DNA from: JBGPTK01 sp963797765 | Lineage (GTDB): Bacteria; Acidobacteriota; Terriglobia; Acidiferrales; UBA7541 | Direction of reading: 5' to 3' | Length of the DNA stretch: 64,000 nt | Assembly: GCA_963797765.1 (NCBI GenBank) | Contig: CAWCQU010000004.1 | Coordinates: 372,001-436,000 of the forward strand | Part shown: positions 43,906 through 52,760 of the stretch, in pieces | Position numbering within the stretch: the stretch's first letter is position 1 | Layout: each line of letters starts with the position of its first letter | Notes under the pieces: generated by a model | The model's database searches: none | Told to the model about the DNA's origin: nothing | Seen by the model: only the letters and a program-made list of their open reading frames with translations | Program-made: the position numbers and the translations under genes

Positions 43906-44307
43906 TCATGCGCGAAATTCGTGGGCGCAAGCTTCGCAGGGACAAATTTCGCGCAAATGCTCAAAGCTGAAAATTCCGGCCGTATGGCCGTCGGAGAAAT
44001 TGATTTGGAGGGCATAGCTACCCACCGCGGAAGCCGAGCGAGCCGTAACTTTCGGCTTGTACATGGGCAAAACTGCCGAGGAAAGTGTGCGGGAAAGCTG
44101 GCCAACAGGGGCTGCCCCTTGCTGGCTGGATTTGGCTTTTTTCGCGCGTTCATCATTGCACAGCGCGCAGGGACACTGGTCGCGAAGGTAAGAAAAGTCA
44201 TAGTGGCTCGCGTGGCCATCGGACCACTTGACGTCCACGCCCGTGCCCGTCGAGACGTTCACCTTGATCTCGGTCGGTTTCTTTCGCGTGTCCAGTGGAA
44301 TCGGCAT
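43906..44307 (-). CDS. DUF971 protein
   Basis: This 133-residue protein has the DUF971 fold, the domain found at the N-terminus of gamma-butyrobetaine hydroxylases. Landmarks are VDVKWSDGHASHYDFSYLRDQCPCALC and INFSDGHTAGIFSFEHLREICPCEAC. The two Cys-rich motifs (CPCALC, CPCEAC) could bind a metal. It starts 10 bases after the ABC ATPase gene, so it likely belongs to the iron-import operon. That placement makes a metal-related job plausible. Confidence 0.85.
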   Translation of the reverse strand: MPIPLDTRKKPTEIKVNVSTGTGVDVKWSDGHASHYDFSYLRDQCPCALCNDERAKKAKSSQQGAAPVGQLSRTLSSAVLPMYKPKVTARSASAVGSYALQINFSDGHTAGIFSFEHLREICPCEACAHEFRA

Positions 44308-44317
44308 TGGTATTTAT

Positions 44318-45010
44318 CTATTTCAGACCCCGCGCTGCCATCCTAACTCCGGCGTTTAACTGCGCGAGCCGCCCGTGCGCCAGATCGATTCGCCGGTCGG
44401 CCATGCCGCCGATCGATGCGGCGTGCGTCACCATCAGGATGGTGTGGCCTTCGTCGTGCAGTTGCTGGAAAAGGTCGAGGACGATTTCTTCATTGGCCTC
44501 GTCCAGATTTCCCGTGGGCTCATCGGCCAGCAGCAGCTTGGGCTGATTGATCAGAGAGCGAGCCACCGCCACTCGTTGCTGTTCTCCGCCGGAGAGCTGC
44601 GAGGGCAAATGTTCGAGCCGGTCTCCCAGTCCCACGCGGCGAAGCGCCTCGCTGGCTTCGCCTTCATCGGTGGTGCTGTGAAAATACTGGGCCAGCATCA
44701 CGTTTTCCACGGCGCTCAAATAGGGCACCAGGTGGAATTGCTGGAAGATGAATCCGATCTTTTCCGCACGAAAACGGGTGAGTCCCTTTTCGTCCAGATG
44801 GGCAACATCCGTGCCGTCCACCATCGCCCGGCCGGAACTGGGAGTGTCGAGCCCGCCGAGAATATTGATCAAAGTGGTCTTGCCCGAGCCCGAAGGTCCC
44901 ATGATCGCGATCCATTCGCCCGATTCCACCTGCAGGCTCACGCCATCCAAAGCGCGAACGTTGCCGTATTGTTTGGTCAGATTCTCCACTTCCACAACGG
45001 GCGCCATCAT
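44318..45010 (-). CDS. ABC transporter ATPase (LolD/MacB type)
   Basis: From the ATG at 45010, which overlaps the permease stop (ATGA), this 230-residue ATPase shows Walker A GPSGSGKTTLINILGGLD, the LSGGEQQRVAVARSLINQP signature and Walker B LLLADEPTGNLD. The EKIGFIFQQFHLVPYLSAVENV block is typical of the class that powers FtsX-like permeases. It works with the two permeases encoded just upstream. The FTR1 gene at the operon's head suggests a role in iron import rather than lipoprotein release. Confidence 0.92.
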   Translation of the reverse strand: MMAPVVEVENLTKQYGNVRALDGVSLQVESGEWIAIMGPSGSGKTTLINILGGLDTPSSGRAMVDGTDVAHLDEKGLTRFRAEKIGFIFQQFHLVPYLSAVENVMLAQYFHSTTDEGEASEALRRVGLGDRLEHLPSQLSGGEQQRVAVARSLINQPKLLLADEPTGNLDEANEEIVLDLFQQLHDEGHTILMVTHAASIGGMADRRIDLAHGRLAQLNAGVRMAARGLK

Positions 45011-46149
45011 TCCCCTCTCAAAATAATTGCCGGACGCACCCGGCCGAGCAACCGCAACGGCAGCGCCCCCGCCAGGGCAATGCCGATCATCAAGGCCATC
45101 GTGATTGGAAGCACTTCCAGCCGCGGAGTGATCGCCGTACCGAATACTCGCTCGCCCATCCATCGGGAAAGGGCGATGCCGATCAAATATCCAATCAGGC
45201 CGCCGCCCGCACCCAGCACGCTCACCTCGGAAAGGAACAGCGCGACGATCCGGTTGATCGATCCGCCGAGCGCCTTCATCATGCCCACGTCCTTGCGGCG
45301 CTCCATGGCAAGGGCGGTCATGGTGGCAAGAACGCATAAGGCCGTCAACACCAGAATCAAAATCACCATCGCAAAAATCAGGAAGCGGATGCGGTCGAGC
45401 AAGCGGCCCTCGGCTTCCGCAATCTGCCGGATCGGCTTCACCTGAACCGCAGGCAGGCTTGCGCCCAGATGATCGGCAAACGTTTGGATCTCTTTCGCGG
45501 AGCCGGCCACGCTCAATTGCACCAGGCCCACACGCCCGGCAAGGCCGGCGAGTTGTTGCACCACAGGCAAGTTCACAAAAATTTGATTGTCCTCGGAGCC
45601 TCCGGCATCAGCGATGCCGGTTACTGCCAGTTTCACTTCGCGGTCGAGATACCGCAATTCGATGGGACTGCCAATCTTCACGCCCAACTGCGCGGCGGCG
45701 CTGCGTCCCACGATGCACTGCCCCAGTTCGGAGCGGGAAGAAATCCACCGGCCTTGCAGTTTCCACCACGGTTCGATTTTTTGTGTTTGATCGAGCCAGG
45801 TTCCGGCCACAACCACCGGCTGGTTGTCTCCAGCCTGTGCCACAAGATAAAGATACGGAGCAATGGCTACCACGGCAGGTGTGCGAGCCGCTTCGATCTT
45901 CGCGAGCGCCGATTCATCCAAAAGGGCCGGTGAGCCGGTGTTCCCTGCATCTCCTACAGCCGCGCCGGGCGAGGCAACCACCAGGTTCGCTCCGAGAGTC
46001 CGGAATTCTGTAGTCAACTTGCGTTCCACATCGAGATCGAGATTGATCAGCGCGCTGGTCACCGCTGCTCCGCTGATCAGGGCAAGCAGCGCCACAGCCA
46101 ATCTCGCGCGGCTGGTTCGCAGCAGGTTCCACAACAGCCTTCCAAACAT
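45007..46149 (-). CDS. FtsX/MacB-like permease B
   Basis: This 380-residue permease has one N-terminal helix (LAVALLALISGAAVTSALINL), a large periplasmic domain (residues about 40-255), and three C-terminal helices with the conserved ERRKDVGMMKALGGS coupling motif. It starts immediately after the stop of permease A (TAAATG), and its own stop overlaps the ATPase start. The two permeases are about 30 percent alike by eye and probably form a heterodimer. Confidence 0.9.
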   Translation of the reverse strand: MFGRLLWNLLRTSRARLAVALLALISGAAVTSALINLDLDVERKLTTEFRTLGANLVVASPGAAVGDAGNTGSPALLDESALAKIEAARTPAVVAIAPYLYLVAQAGDNQPVVVAGTWLDQTQKIEPWWKLQGRWISSRSELGQCIVGRSAAAQLGVKIGSPIELRYLDREVKLAVTGIADAGGSEDNQIFVNLPVVQQLAGLAGRVGLVQLSVAGSAKEIQTFADHLGASLPAVQVKPIRQIAEAEGRLLDRIRFLIFAMVILILVLTALCVLATMTALAMERRKDVGMMKALGGSINRIVALFLSEVSVLGAGGGLIGYLIGIALSRWMGERVFGTAITPRLEVLPITMALMIGIALAGALPLRLLGRVRPAIILRGE

Positions 46150-47454
46150 TTATTCGCCCCTCAGTATGGGCGCGGGCTGAAAATGGGAAGCGCGCCGCAG
46201 GGGAAACAAACTCCCGAGCAGAGCAACCAGCATGGCCAAGGCCAAAATCACCGGCAACAGTATGGCGCGCGGCTCCGAGGGTACTCCAAAAACACTTTCA
46301 CCCAGCACGCGCGCCAGCCCCATGCCCAGAAGAAACCCGATCGCGCCGCCCGCGATTGCCAACATTAATTGTTCGCCCAGAAACAGCGCAGCCACCAGGC
46401 CATTTGTAGCGCCCAGGGCCTTCATCAATCCCACTTCCACCCGACGCTCCAGCACGGTCGTTGCTGAAGTCGCCGCCACGGCCAGCGCGGCGGCAATCAA
46501 TGCGGCCAGCGTCACCATCCAAAGCAGCGCGCTCACCCGCGTCAGGATTCGCCCCTCGGTTTCGGCCACTCGCCGGATCGGGCGGACGTCCGTCTCCGGC
46601 AGCACTTGGCGAATTTGAAGGCTGATCGAGGAAATGTACGGCGAACAGAACCAACGATCGTATTCGGTGGGAGTCATCGACGCCGGCTCTTTCCGCGCAA
46701 ATGCGTCTTCAGGCTTGGTCAGAGCGCTCACCAGTAATTGCCGAAATTTCCCGGGTTCGCCCGCCAATTCCTGCGCGCGGGAAAGTGGCGCAAGAATCGC
46801 CTGATCTTCGGCGCCGCCGGTTGAAACAATTCCAGTCACCGTCAGATGGGCAGTCTTCTCTCCCGCGGTAAGTTCGAGCAATTCACCCGGCTGAATTTGA
46901 TCGCGGGCAGCCAGCGTGGCGCCCACCAGGCATTCTTTCGAATCATCTCCGAACCAGCGGCCTCGAATCTTCCACCAGGGATGAGTAGCCGCAGCCCCCG
47001 TAGTGAATTGTGTGTCATCGGGAACCGGCACGGCATGTTGGTACCAGGTTCCGATCAGCGTGGTCCGCGCCAACAGGAGCGACTGGCTGGAAGCAGCGCC
47101 CGCGCGCGAAATCCGCATCTCCACCGGCACATCCAGAAAGGGAGTAAACCCCACAATATTGTGCCGCCAGAAAATCGTTTTCAATTTACCGAGGTCCGTT
47201 TCCGGCAAGTAAGCGCCTTCATTCACCGGGCGGTAATCCACGCCTCCAATTTCCAGGGGAAGCGTATCGGATTGCGGCACAACCAGCAGATTAGCGCCCA
47301 GGCTGCGGAATTCCTGCGCCAACCGGTCGCCCACGTCGAGCGCCACGGTAAGCGTCGCGGTAGCAACAGCCATGCCCAGCACCAGCGCCGCCGCTGTCAG
47401 CACTTTGCGGCGAGGGTTGCGCGCGAAGGAATCTCCCACCAGGCGAGCAAACAT
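46150..47454 (-). CDS. FtsX/MacB-like permease A
   Basis: From the ATG at 47454 this 434-residue permease has the same plan: an N-terminal helix (VLTAAALVLGMAVATATLTVAL), a periplasmic domain of about 300 residues, and three helices around ERRVEVGLMKALGATNGL. It begins only 2 bases after the FTR1 stop codon. An open frame extends further upstream into FTR1 but is not coding. Order and spacing tie both permeases, the ATPase and the FTR1 fusion into one operon. Confidence 0.9.
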   Translation of the reverse strand: MFARLVGDSFARNPRRKVLTAAALVLGMAVATATLTVALDVGDRLAQEFRSLGANLLVVPQSDTLPLEIGGVDYRPVNEGAYLPETDLGKLKTIFWRHNIVGFTPFLDVPVEMRISRAGAASSQSLLLARTTLIGTWYQHAVPVPDDTQFTTGAAATHPWWKIRGRWFGDDSKECLVGATLAARDQIQPGELLELTAGEKTAHLTVTGIVSTGGAEDQAILAPLSRAQELAGEPGKFRQLLVSALTKPEDAFARKEPASMTPTEYDRWFCSPYISSISLQIRQVLPETDVRPIRRVAETEGRILTRVSALLWMVTLAALIAAALAVAATSATTVLERRVEVGLMKALGATNGLVAALFLGEQLMLAIAGGAIGFLLGMGLARVLGESVFGVPSEPRAILLPVILALAMLVALLGSLFPLRRASHFQPAPILRGE

Positions 47455-47456
47455 AG

Positions 47457-48728
47457 TTATTTGTGGATCAGCGCCGCGGAATCGGCCAGGGCCGAAAGCT
47501 CGACGATCAGCTCTCCATTCACGACTTTCGATTTCACCGGAATCGGATTGCAGCCGCCCGCATCGCCGATCGACGGAACATAAATCGCCGCGGCGCAATT
47601 ACGGCAAATTACGTTGGAGCCTTCCTGACGGTATCCCAGCGCGCCGCAAATCTCGCACGCGTCCAGCGCGGTAACGTAATCGCCATCCCGCTTGTGAATC
47701 ACCAGAAAACGAAGAGCGGTATTGCCCACTTCCGCAGCATAAAAATGCAGGCTCGAATCGGTCAGCTCCGTGATCGGGATTCGCACCTCATTTCCTTGTG
47801 CCGCCAACATTCTAGCGTCGGGAGGCGCAGCAGCGGCGCGCGCGTAAACAAATTCCGCCGCAAACGCCAGCACCACCGCAAGACACAACGACGCGGCCGC
47901 GAACATCCATCGCCGTTGCCTGCGCCGCTCCCATTCCATTTTTCGCCGCTCCGCCGGATTCGCCGCACCGCTGGCAATCACAGCAGCATCCTCCGGACCC
48001 CGGAACCATTCCCGCAAAATCACCAGTCCAGCCACGCCTAAAATCACGATAAAAAAGAATGCTTCATTTCGAACGATGGGGCCGATCCAGGCCATTTCCC
48101 GCTGGCTCGACCAGATCCACGTAGCCTCACTCAGTTCATGCACGCCGGTCAGGCCAAGCTGGAACGCCACCACCATTAATATCGTACTGGTGGCCGCAAA
48201 AAATTTCCCGATGGGAATTCGCAAGGTTCCCTGAAAAAAGAAAAGCCCCACGGCGATCGCGATCGCGAGTCCCAGCGCCGTGCCGATCCACACTTGTAAG
48301 CCGGCGCTCGAAAGCTCCACAGCGCGCAAGATCAGCACCAATTCCGCGCCTTCGCGAATCACCATCAGAAATACAATCAACCCGATGCCAAACCCCGCCG
48401 CTCCGGTGGATTTCCGTGCATACGTCTCTACGCGCTGCTCGATCTCTCTTTTCAGGCTGCGCGCAACTCGATTCATCCACACGATCATCGTAACTACCAA
48501 GGCGCCGGCCGCCAGCATCAGCAGGCCCTCAAATCCATCTTCGCTTATCTGCCACCGATCGAGTAAGATGGCGGCCACGAAGCTGCAAGCGACGGCCAGA
48601 AACACCCCGGCCCAAACGTAACGGGCCAGGGCCCGGCGTCCAGTGCGGTCCAAATAGACCAGGACAATGCCGACAACTAGAGCGGCCTCAACGCCTTCGC
48701 GGAGGGCAACCAGCAGAGCTTCGAGCAA
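47457..48728 (-). CDS. FTR1-type iron permease fused to DUF2318
   Basis: This 423-residue protein combines two parts. Residues 1-240 are an FTR1/EfeU-like iron permease with seven helices and both REGxE iron motifs (REGVE at 10-14, REGAE at 125-129). After a further membrane helix (residues about 273-295), residues about 305-420 form a DUF2318 domain. There a CEICGALGY and CRNC pair precede the PSIGDAGGCNPIP motif, probably binding metal or a cluster outside the membrane. Similar FTR1, DUF2318 and FtsX-ABC genes occur together in Campylobacter-type P19 iron systems. No P19 gene is seen here. Confidence 0.88.
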   Translation of the reverse strand: MLEALLVALREGVEAALVVGIVLVYLDRTGRRALARYVWAGVFLAVACSFVAAILLDRWQISEDGFEGLLMLAAGALVVTMIVWMNRVARSLKREIEQRVETYARKSTGAAGFGIGLIVFLMVIREGAELVLILRAVELSSAGLQVWIGTALGLAIAIAVGLFFFQGTLRIPIGKFFAATSTILMVVAFQLGLTGVHELSEATWIWSSQREMAWIGPIVRNEAFFFIVILGVAGLVILREWFRGPEDAAVIASGAANPAERRKMEWERRRQRRWMFAAASLCLAVVLAFAAEFVYARAAAAPPDARMLAAQGNEVRIPITELTDSSLHFYAAEVGNTALRFLVIHKRDGDYVTALDACEICGALGYRQEGSNVICRNCAAAIYVPSIGDAGGCNPIPVKSKVVNGELIVELSALADSAALIHK

Positions 48729-48740
48729 ACGGGAATCCTA

Positions 48741-48759
48741 GTTGCAACTGAGTGTCAAC
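48741..48759. promoter_or_regulatory. candidate operator of the iron operon
   Basis: GTTGCAACTGAGTGTCAAC is an imperfect 19-bp palindrome (7 of 9 pairs match, in the form GTTGnnACTnAGTnnCAAC). It lies between the -10 element and the FTR1 start. It is not a recognisable Fur or DtxR box. Confidence 0.4.
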
Positions 48760-48765
48760 TGGATG

Positions 48766-48795
48766 ATTGTATCTTGCGCGCCTCTCCCCCGTCAA
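48766..48795 (-). promoter_or_regulatory. candidate promoter of the FTR1 operon
   Basis: Reading the minus strand, TTGACG (48795-48790), an 18-base spacer and TACAAT (48771-48766) give a fair sigma-70-like promoter. The -10 ends 37 bases before the FTR1 ATG, with the palindrome at 48741-48759 in between. Confidence 0.45.
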
Positions 48796-48843
48796 GGAAA
48801 TTAGCTGCTCGGCGCCCCCCTGCCCAGTACAATACTGAGTCCG

Positions 48844-51800
48844 GTGCAATCAACCTCCCCATCTCGCGCAGTCTTTCTCCTGGCCGCGGTGCTTCTGGCG
48901 CTGGCCTTCGCTCCATCCGTCCGGCCCGCGCAGATGCCCGGAACAATTCGCTTTCCGGTGATGACGGGAATCCATCCGCCGATCAAACCTTCCCCGCCCG
49001 ATCCCAAACAAGCCAAACAATTATTTGACAAGGGACAACGCGAAGCGAAGGAAGGTAATTGGAAAGCAGCCTACGCCTTTTATACGCAAGCTGCAGAAAA
49101 AGCGCCGGACGTTCGCGACTACTCCTTCCACCGCGATTTCGCCCGCGGCAAATTGGTTCAGAATCATTCCGACCGTGCAGAACTAGATGTTATTAACGGA
49201 AAATTTGACGATGCTCGCGCCGAATTGCGCGCCGGTCTTGCCTTAAATCCAGGCGACCCCATCGCCAGTGAACGGTTGCTCCAATTACAGACGACGATGG
49301 CTACTCCGAGCCCAAACCGCGCGCAACTTGCTTCCAGCCGCCTCAGTGGCCAAATCCGCCTGCTTCCTCAGCCGGGAATTCACAGCTTCAATTACAAAGG
49401 CACCACCCAGGGCGCATACGAAGAGGTGGCCCAGCAGTTTGGCGTCAAGGTGGCGTTCGATGTCGATTTGCCCTCGCGCCCCGTGCGCTTTCGCGTGCCT
49501 GACGTAGATTTCGAAACCGCGGTGCGCCTGCTCGGCAAAGCCACCAACACCTTTTGGCGGGCGATGAATTCGCAAATGTTTTTTGTCGCGCAGGATAATT
49601 CTGAAAAACGCAAGGAGTACGACGCCGTGGTCCTCCGCACCGTCATGCTCCCCAATTCCTCCACCAACGATCAGATGACGGAGGTATTTCGAGTCGTCCG
49701 CGACATCGCTGAAATCTCGCACGCCGATCTTGATACCAACAGCCGTTCGATCACGATTCGCGATACTCCCGAAAAAGTGGAATTAGCCGCGAACCTGATC
49801 AAACAACTCGATCTTCCCGCGAGTGAAGTGATTCTGGAAATTGAAGTCTTGGAAGTGGATCGCAATCTGGCGCGCTCTCTGGGGATCACTCCGCCCTCCA
49901 CTAGCCAGGTCGTCGGGCTCACACAAGCCCAGCTTCAGGAAGCGCAGCAATCCGTGCAGGGCCTCGTCGACGTGCTCACCCAGCTCTTCGGCCAGCCGGC
50001 ATCGCTTTCGGGAGTCAGCAGCACCGAACTCGCTTCGCTCATCACCGCGGGACAAGTGAGCCTGGGCTCCCTGATTCCGCCGCTGATTGCATTCGGCGGC
50101 GGAAAATCCACATTTTTCGCCACCATGCCCGGCGCTACCGCGAATTTTTCCAGCGCGCTTTCGCTGGTAAAGTCCGGCCGCCGCATTCTGCTGCGCGCGA
50201 TGGATGCGCAACCGGCCTCTTTCTTCGTGGGCGACCGCTTCCCTGTCTCGCTGGCTCAATTCTCTTCCAGCTTGGGAAGTTCCACCGTCATCCCCGGAGT
50301 GGGCCAGGAAAATTTTCCGCGCAGTGATTTCTCCGTCGGCGCTTCGCCGGTTGCCGTCACCACCGGCACGTTCAATACAAAAACCGATACTCATCCCGAT
50401 ATCGCCGTGGTCAATCAGGCCGATAACACGGTTACGGTTTTGATTGGCGACGGAACCGGCACATTCACAGCCGCCACAGGACCGCCCGTTCCCGTCGGCA
50501 CCACTCCCGCGGCCATCATCGCCGGGAAATTCAATTCCAACAGCACGACAGACACAGCCGACCTGGCCGTTGCCAATTTCAATTGCACCGGCTCGCCGCT
50601 CGTTTGCGGACCCGGATCGCTCTCCATTTTGCTCGGCAATGGAGACGGAACCTTCACTGCCACCCCAACATCTCCTGCCACCGGCAAGGGTCCGGTGGCG
50701 CTGGTAGCGGGAACATTCAACCCGAATAATCCCGTGGATCTGACTGATCTTGCCGTCGTCAATCAAGTGGACAATACGGTTTCCATCCTGCTTGGAAATG
50801 GGGACGGAACCTTTACTCCCGTCAGCGGAAATCCTCTCGCCACCGGCACCACTCCCGTGGCCATCACTTCCGGAAAATTCAACAGCTCGAATCTCAATGA
50901 CCACACCGATCTCGCCGTCGTAAACCAGGGCGACAATACGGTCTCGATCTTCCTCGCCAAGGGCGATGGAACCTTCACTTTCAATTCAACACTGGCCACC
51001 GGCAATCAACCTACTTCCATTACCACTTCTGATTTCAATGCCGATGGCTTCGCCGACTTGGCGGTCACCAATTTCGCCGATGATACGGTTTCCATTTTTC
51101 TTGGCAATGGCGACGGCACCTTTACCACTCGCGTGGATTATCCCACCGGCACGGGCCCCTCGGGAATCGTTGCCAACGATTTCAATGCCGATAGCCGTCC
51201 CGATCTCGCCGTTGCCGATCAAACCGCCAACACTGCTTCCATTCTGATCGGCCTGGGCGATGGAACGTTCGCGCCGAATCTCGATCTCGCCACCGGCAGC
51301 GGCCCGGTCGCCCTGGCCACCGATGACTTCAACGCGGATAGTCTTCCCGACCTGGTTCTGGCCGATAAGCCCGCGAACGCCGTCACCGTCCTGCTGAATA
51401 CCAACACCTTTAATGGATCCACCACGCTTCCACAAACGGCTTTCCCGGGCGTTGAATACATCGACCTGGGGCTAAAGGTAAAAGCCACGGCGCGCATTCA
51501 TCCGGAAAATGACGTCACGCTGAAATTGGAATTCGAAATCCGCAGCCTTTCCGGCTCGGACGTAAACGGCATTCCCATCCTCTCAAATCGCACCATCGAG
51601 CAGACGGTCCGCCTGCACATGGACCAAACATCGATTCTTTCCGGCATCATGGAAACCGACAGAATCAATTCCTTCGCCGGCACGCCCGCATTGGCCGACC
51701 TCGGGCCCGCGGGCCTAGCCTTCAGCAATCAATCCCTGAACGACACGCAAACCGAACTCATCATCCTCATGACTCCCCGCCTGCTCCGCAGCCGTGATTC

Positions 51801-51861
51801 CTCCCCAAAAACCATCTTCACAGGCACAGGAGCCGGCAGCGGCCCCATGCGCGCCCCCTAG
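48844..51861 (+). CDS. secretin with an inserted seven-repeat FG-GAP propeller
   Basis: This 1005-residue protein starts with a signal peptide (residues 1-29) and a TPR-like region (about 55-150). An STN/N0-type domain follows (about 178-255, HSFNYKGTTQGAYEEVAQQFG), then an N1 domain (about 258-325). The secretin domain begins near 330 (SEVILEIEVLEVDRNLARSLGI) and reaches QPASFFVGDRFPVSLAQF. From about residue 490 to 860 seven FG-GAP-type units follow, each with DLAVxNxxDNTVSIxLGNGDGTF or close to it. The secretin fold then resumes with GVEYIDLGLKVKATARIHPENDV, PILSNRTIEQTVRL and ILMTPRLLRS. It is probably an outer-membrane channel subunit. Starts at GTG. No other secretion genes are adjacent. 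Confidence 0.88.
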   Translation: MQSTSPSRAVFLLAAVLLALAFAPSVRPAQMPGTIRFPVMTGIHPPIKPSPPDPKQAKQLFDKGQREAKEGNWKAAYAFYTQAAEKAPDVRDYSFHRDFARGKLVQNHSDRAELDVINGKFDDARAELRAGLALNPGDPIASERLLQLQTTMATPSPNRAQLASSRLSGQIRLLPQPGIHSFNYKGTTQGAYEEVAQQFGVKVAFDVDLPSRPVRFRVPDVDFETAVRLLGKATNTFWRAMNSQMFFVAQDNSEKRKEYDAVVLRTVMLPNSSTNDQMTEVFRVVRDIAEISHADLDTNSRSITIRDTPEKVELAANLIKQLDLPASEVILEIEVLEVDRNLARSLGITPPSTSQVVGLTQAQLQEAQQSVQGLVDVLTQLFGQPASLSGVSSTELASLITAGQVSLGSLIPPLIAFGGGKSTFFATMPGATANFSSALSLVKSGRRILLRAMDAQPASFFVGDRFPVSLAQFSSSLGSSTVIPGVGQENFPRSDFSVGASPVAVTTGTFNTKTDTHPDIAVVNQADNTVTVLIGDGTGTFTAATGPPVPVGTTPAAIIAGKFNSNSTTDTADLAVANFNCTGSPLVCGPGSLSILLGNGDGTFTATPTSPATGKGPVALVAGTFNPNNPVDLTDLAVVNQVDNTVSILLGNGDGTFTPVSGNPLATGTTPVAITSGKFNSSNLNDHTDLAVVNQGDNTVSIFLAKGDGTFTFNSTLATGNQPTSITTSDFNADGFADLAVTNFADDTVSIFLGNGDGTFTTRVDYPTGTGPSGIVANDFNADSRPDLAVADQTANTASILIGLGDGTFAPNLDLATGSGPVALATDDFNADSLPDLVLADKPANAVTVLLNTNTFNGSTTLPQTAFPGVEYIDLGLKVKATARIHPENDVTLKLEFEIRSLSGSDVNGIPILSNRTIEQTVRLHMDQTSILSGIMETDRINSFAGTPALADLGPAGLAFSNQSLNDTQTELIILMTPRLLRSRDSSPKTIFTGTGAGSGPMRAP

Positions 51862-51936
51862 ACTTGCTTCGCACCGGCATTGCACTTGAATCGCACGTGC
51901 ACTTAACGGAAGATTCCGAGTGCTAGGAACTGCAGG

Positions 51937-51970
51937 TGTCATCCCGGGCGTCAGCGAGGGATCCAGAATC
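51937..51970 (+). repeat. GGATCCAGAATC-family repeat
   Basis: TGTCATCCCGGGCGTCAGCG then AGGGATCCAGAATC is a divergent member of the GGAATCCAGAG family. The 250-base interval 51862-52111 otherwise shows no gene. Confidence 0.5.
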
Positions 51971-52111
51971 AACTACTCCGCTTCACACCCTTAACATCCC
52001 ACAAGCTTTTCACTTGGTGCACGAGCCGGCACTTCGCGCTAAAATAAAAGTGCCCGGCCATAGTGCACGTCTCGCCGTCAATAATCGGAGCGAGACCTGA
52101 GGAGAACGACT

Positions 52112-52723
52112 ATGGCAGCGCAAAATCGCTGGAGTATTTTCATCTTTATAATCCTGTTGTCTTTTCTCTTCTCGGTCATCCCGGCTCGCGCGCAAAATCA
52201 GGTAATGGGAGAAGTGGAATTTAATCCTGCCGCAAAGGTGGACAGGCACGCTGGCGTGTGGGTGGACGGACAATATGTCGGCTTCGCCGAGGAACTCAAA
52301 GGAGACAAGAAAGTGATGCTGCTCCCCGGCAACCACGAAATCGTCCTGCGCCAGGATGGCTACAAGGAGATCACGCAGAATATTCTGGTCGAGCCCGGAA
52401 AGAAACTGTCGATCACTATCTCGATGGAAAGGGACCCTGAAACTCACTATCCCGAAGTAACCGCGAAAATTAAACTGAAGGTCCTACCCGAACGCGCTGC
52501 TGTGTTCGTCGACGACCGTTATGTCGGCGACGTTCACCAATTCGGCGGCGTGGGGCGAAGCATGCTCGTCAGCGCCGGCAAACATCGCATCAAAATCGCT
52601 CTGGCCGGATATCAAACCTTCGAGACCGAAGTGAATCTGCTCGCCAACCAAAAACTGACGCTGAAAGCCCAACTGCAAGAAGGCAGCATCACGCAAGCAA
52701 GTCCACTGATCAAGAAAGATTGA
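52112..52723 (+). CDS. secreted protein with two PEGA domains
   Basis: This 203-residue protein has a signal peptide (FIFIILLSFLFSVIPARAQ) and two PEGA-type beta domains: residues about 40-105 (GVWVDGQYVGFAEELKGDK...LLPGNHEIVLRQDGYKE) and about 118-190 (AAVFVDDRYVGDVHQFGG...VSAGKHRIKIALAGYQTFE). PEGA domains are surface or periplasmic binding modules. GAGGAGAA precedes the ATG. It follows the FG-GAP secretin on the same strand after 250 bases, so a shared envelope role is possible but not shown. Confidence 0.82.
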   Translation: MAAQNRWSIFIFIILLSFLFSVIPARAQNQVMGEVEFNPAAKVDRHAGVWVDGQYVGFAEELKGDKKVMLLPGNHEIVLRQDGYKEITQNILVEPGKKLSITISMERDPETHYPEVTAKIKLKVLPERAAVFVDDRYVGDVHQFGGVGRSMLVSAGKHRIKIALAGYQTFETEVNLLANQKLTLKAQLQEGSITQASPLIKKD

Positions 52724-52760
52724 TCAAGAAGGCTCGACCAGGAAGACCTATGCGTTTTTG

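Noticed and set aside
45011..45337. Longer N-terminus for the ABC ATPase
   Set aside because: The extra 109 residues are an out-of-frame reading of the permease end. The ATGA overlap at 45010 is the natural start.
48766..48771. Fur box at the iron-operon promoter
   Set aside because: No match to the A/T-rich Fur consensus. Only the unrelated palindrome at 48741-48759 is present.
49783..50904. Long open frame of 373 codons on the minus strand inside the secretin gene
   Set aside because: It mirrors the FG-GAP repeats. Low-complexity repeats keep the antisense frame open, and it has no start signal or family likeness.
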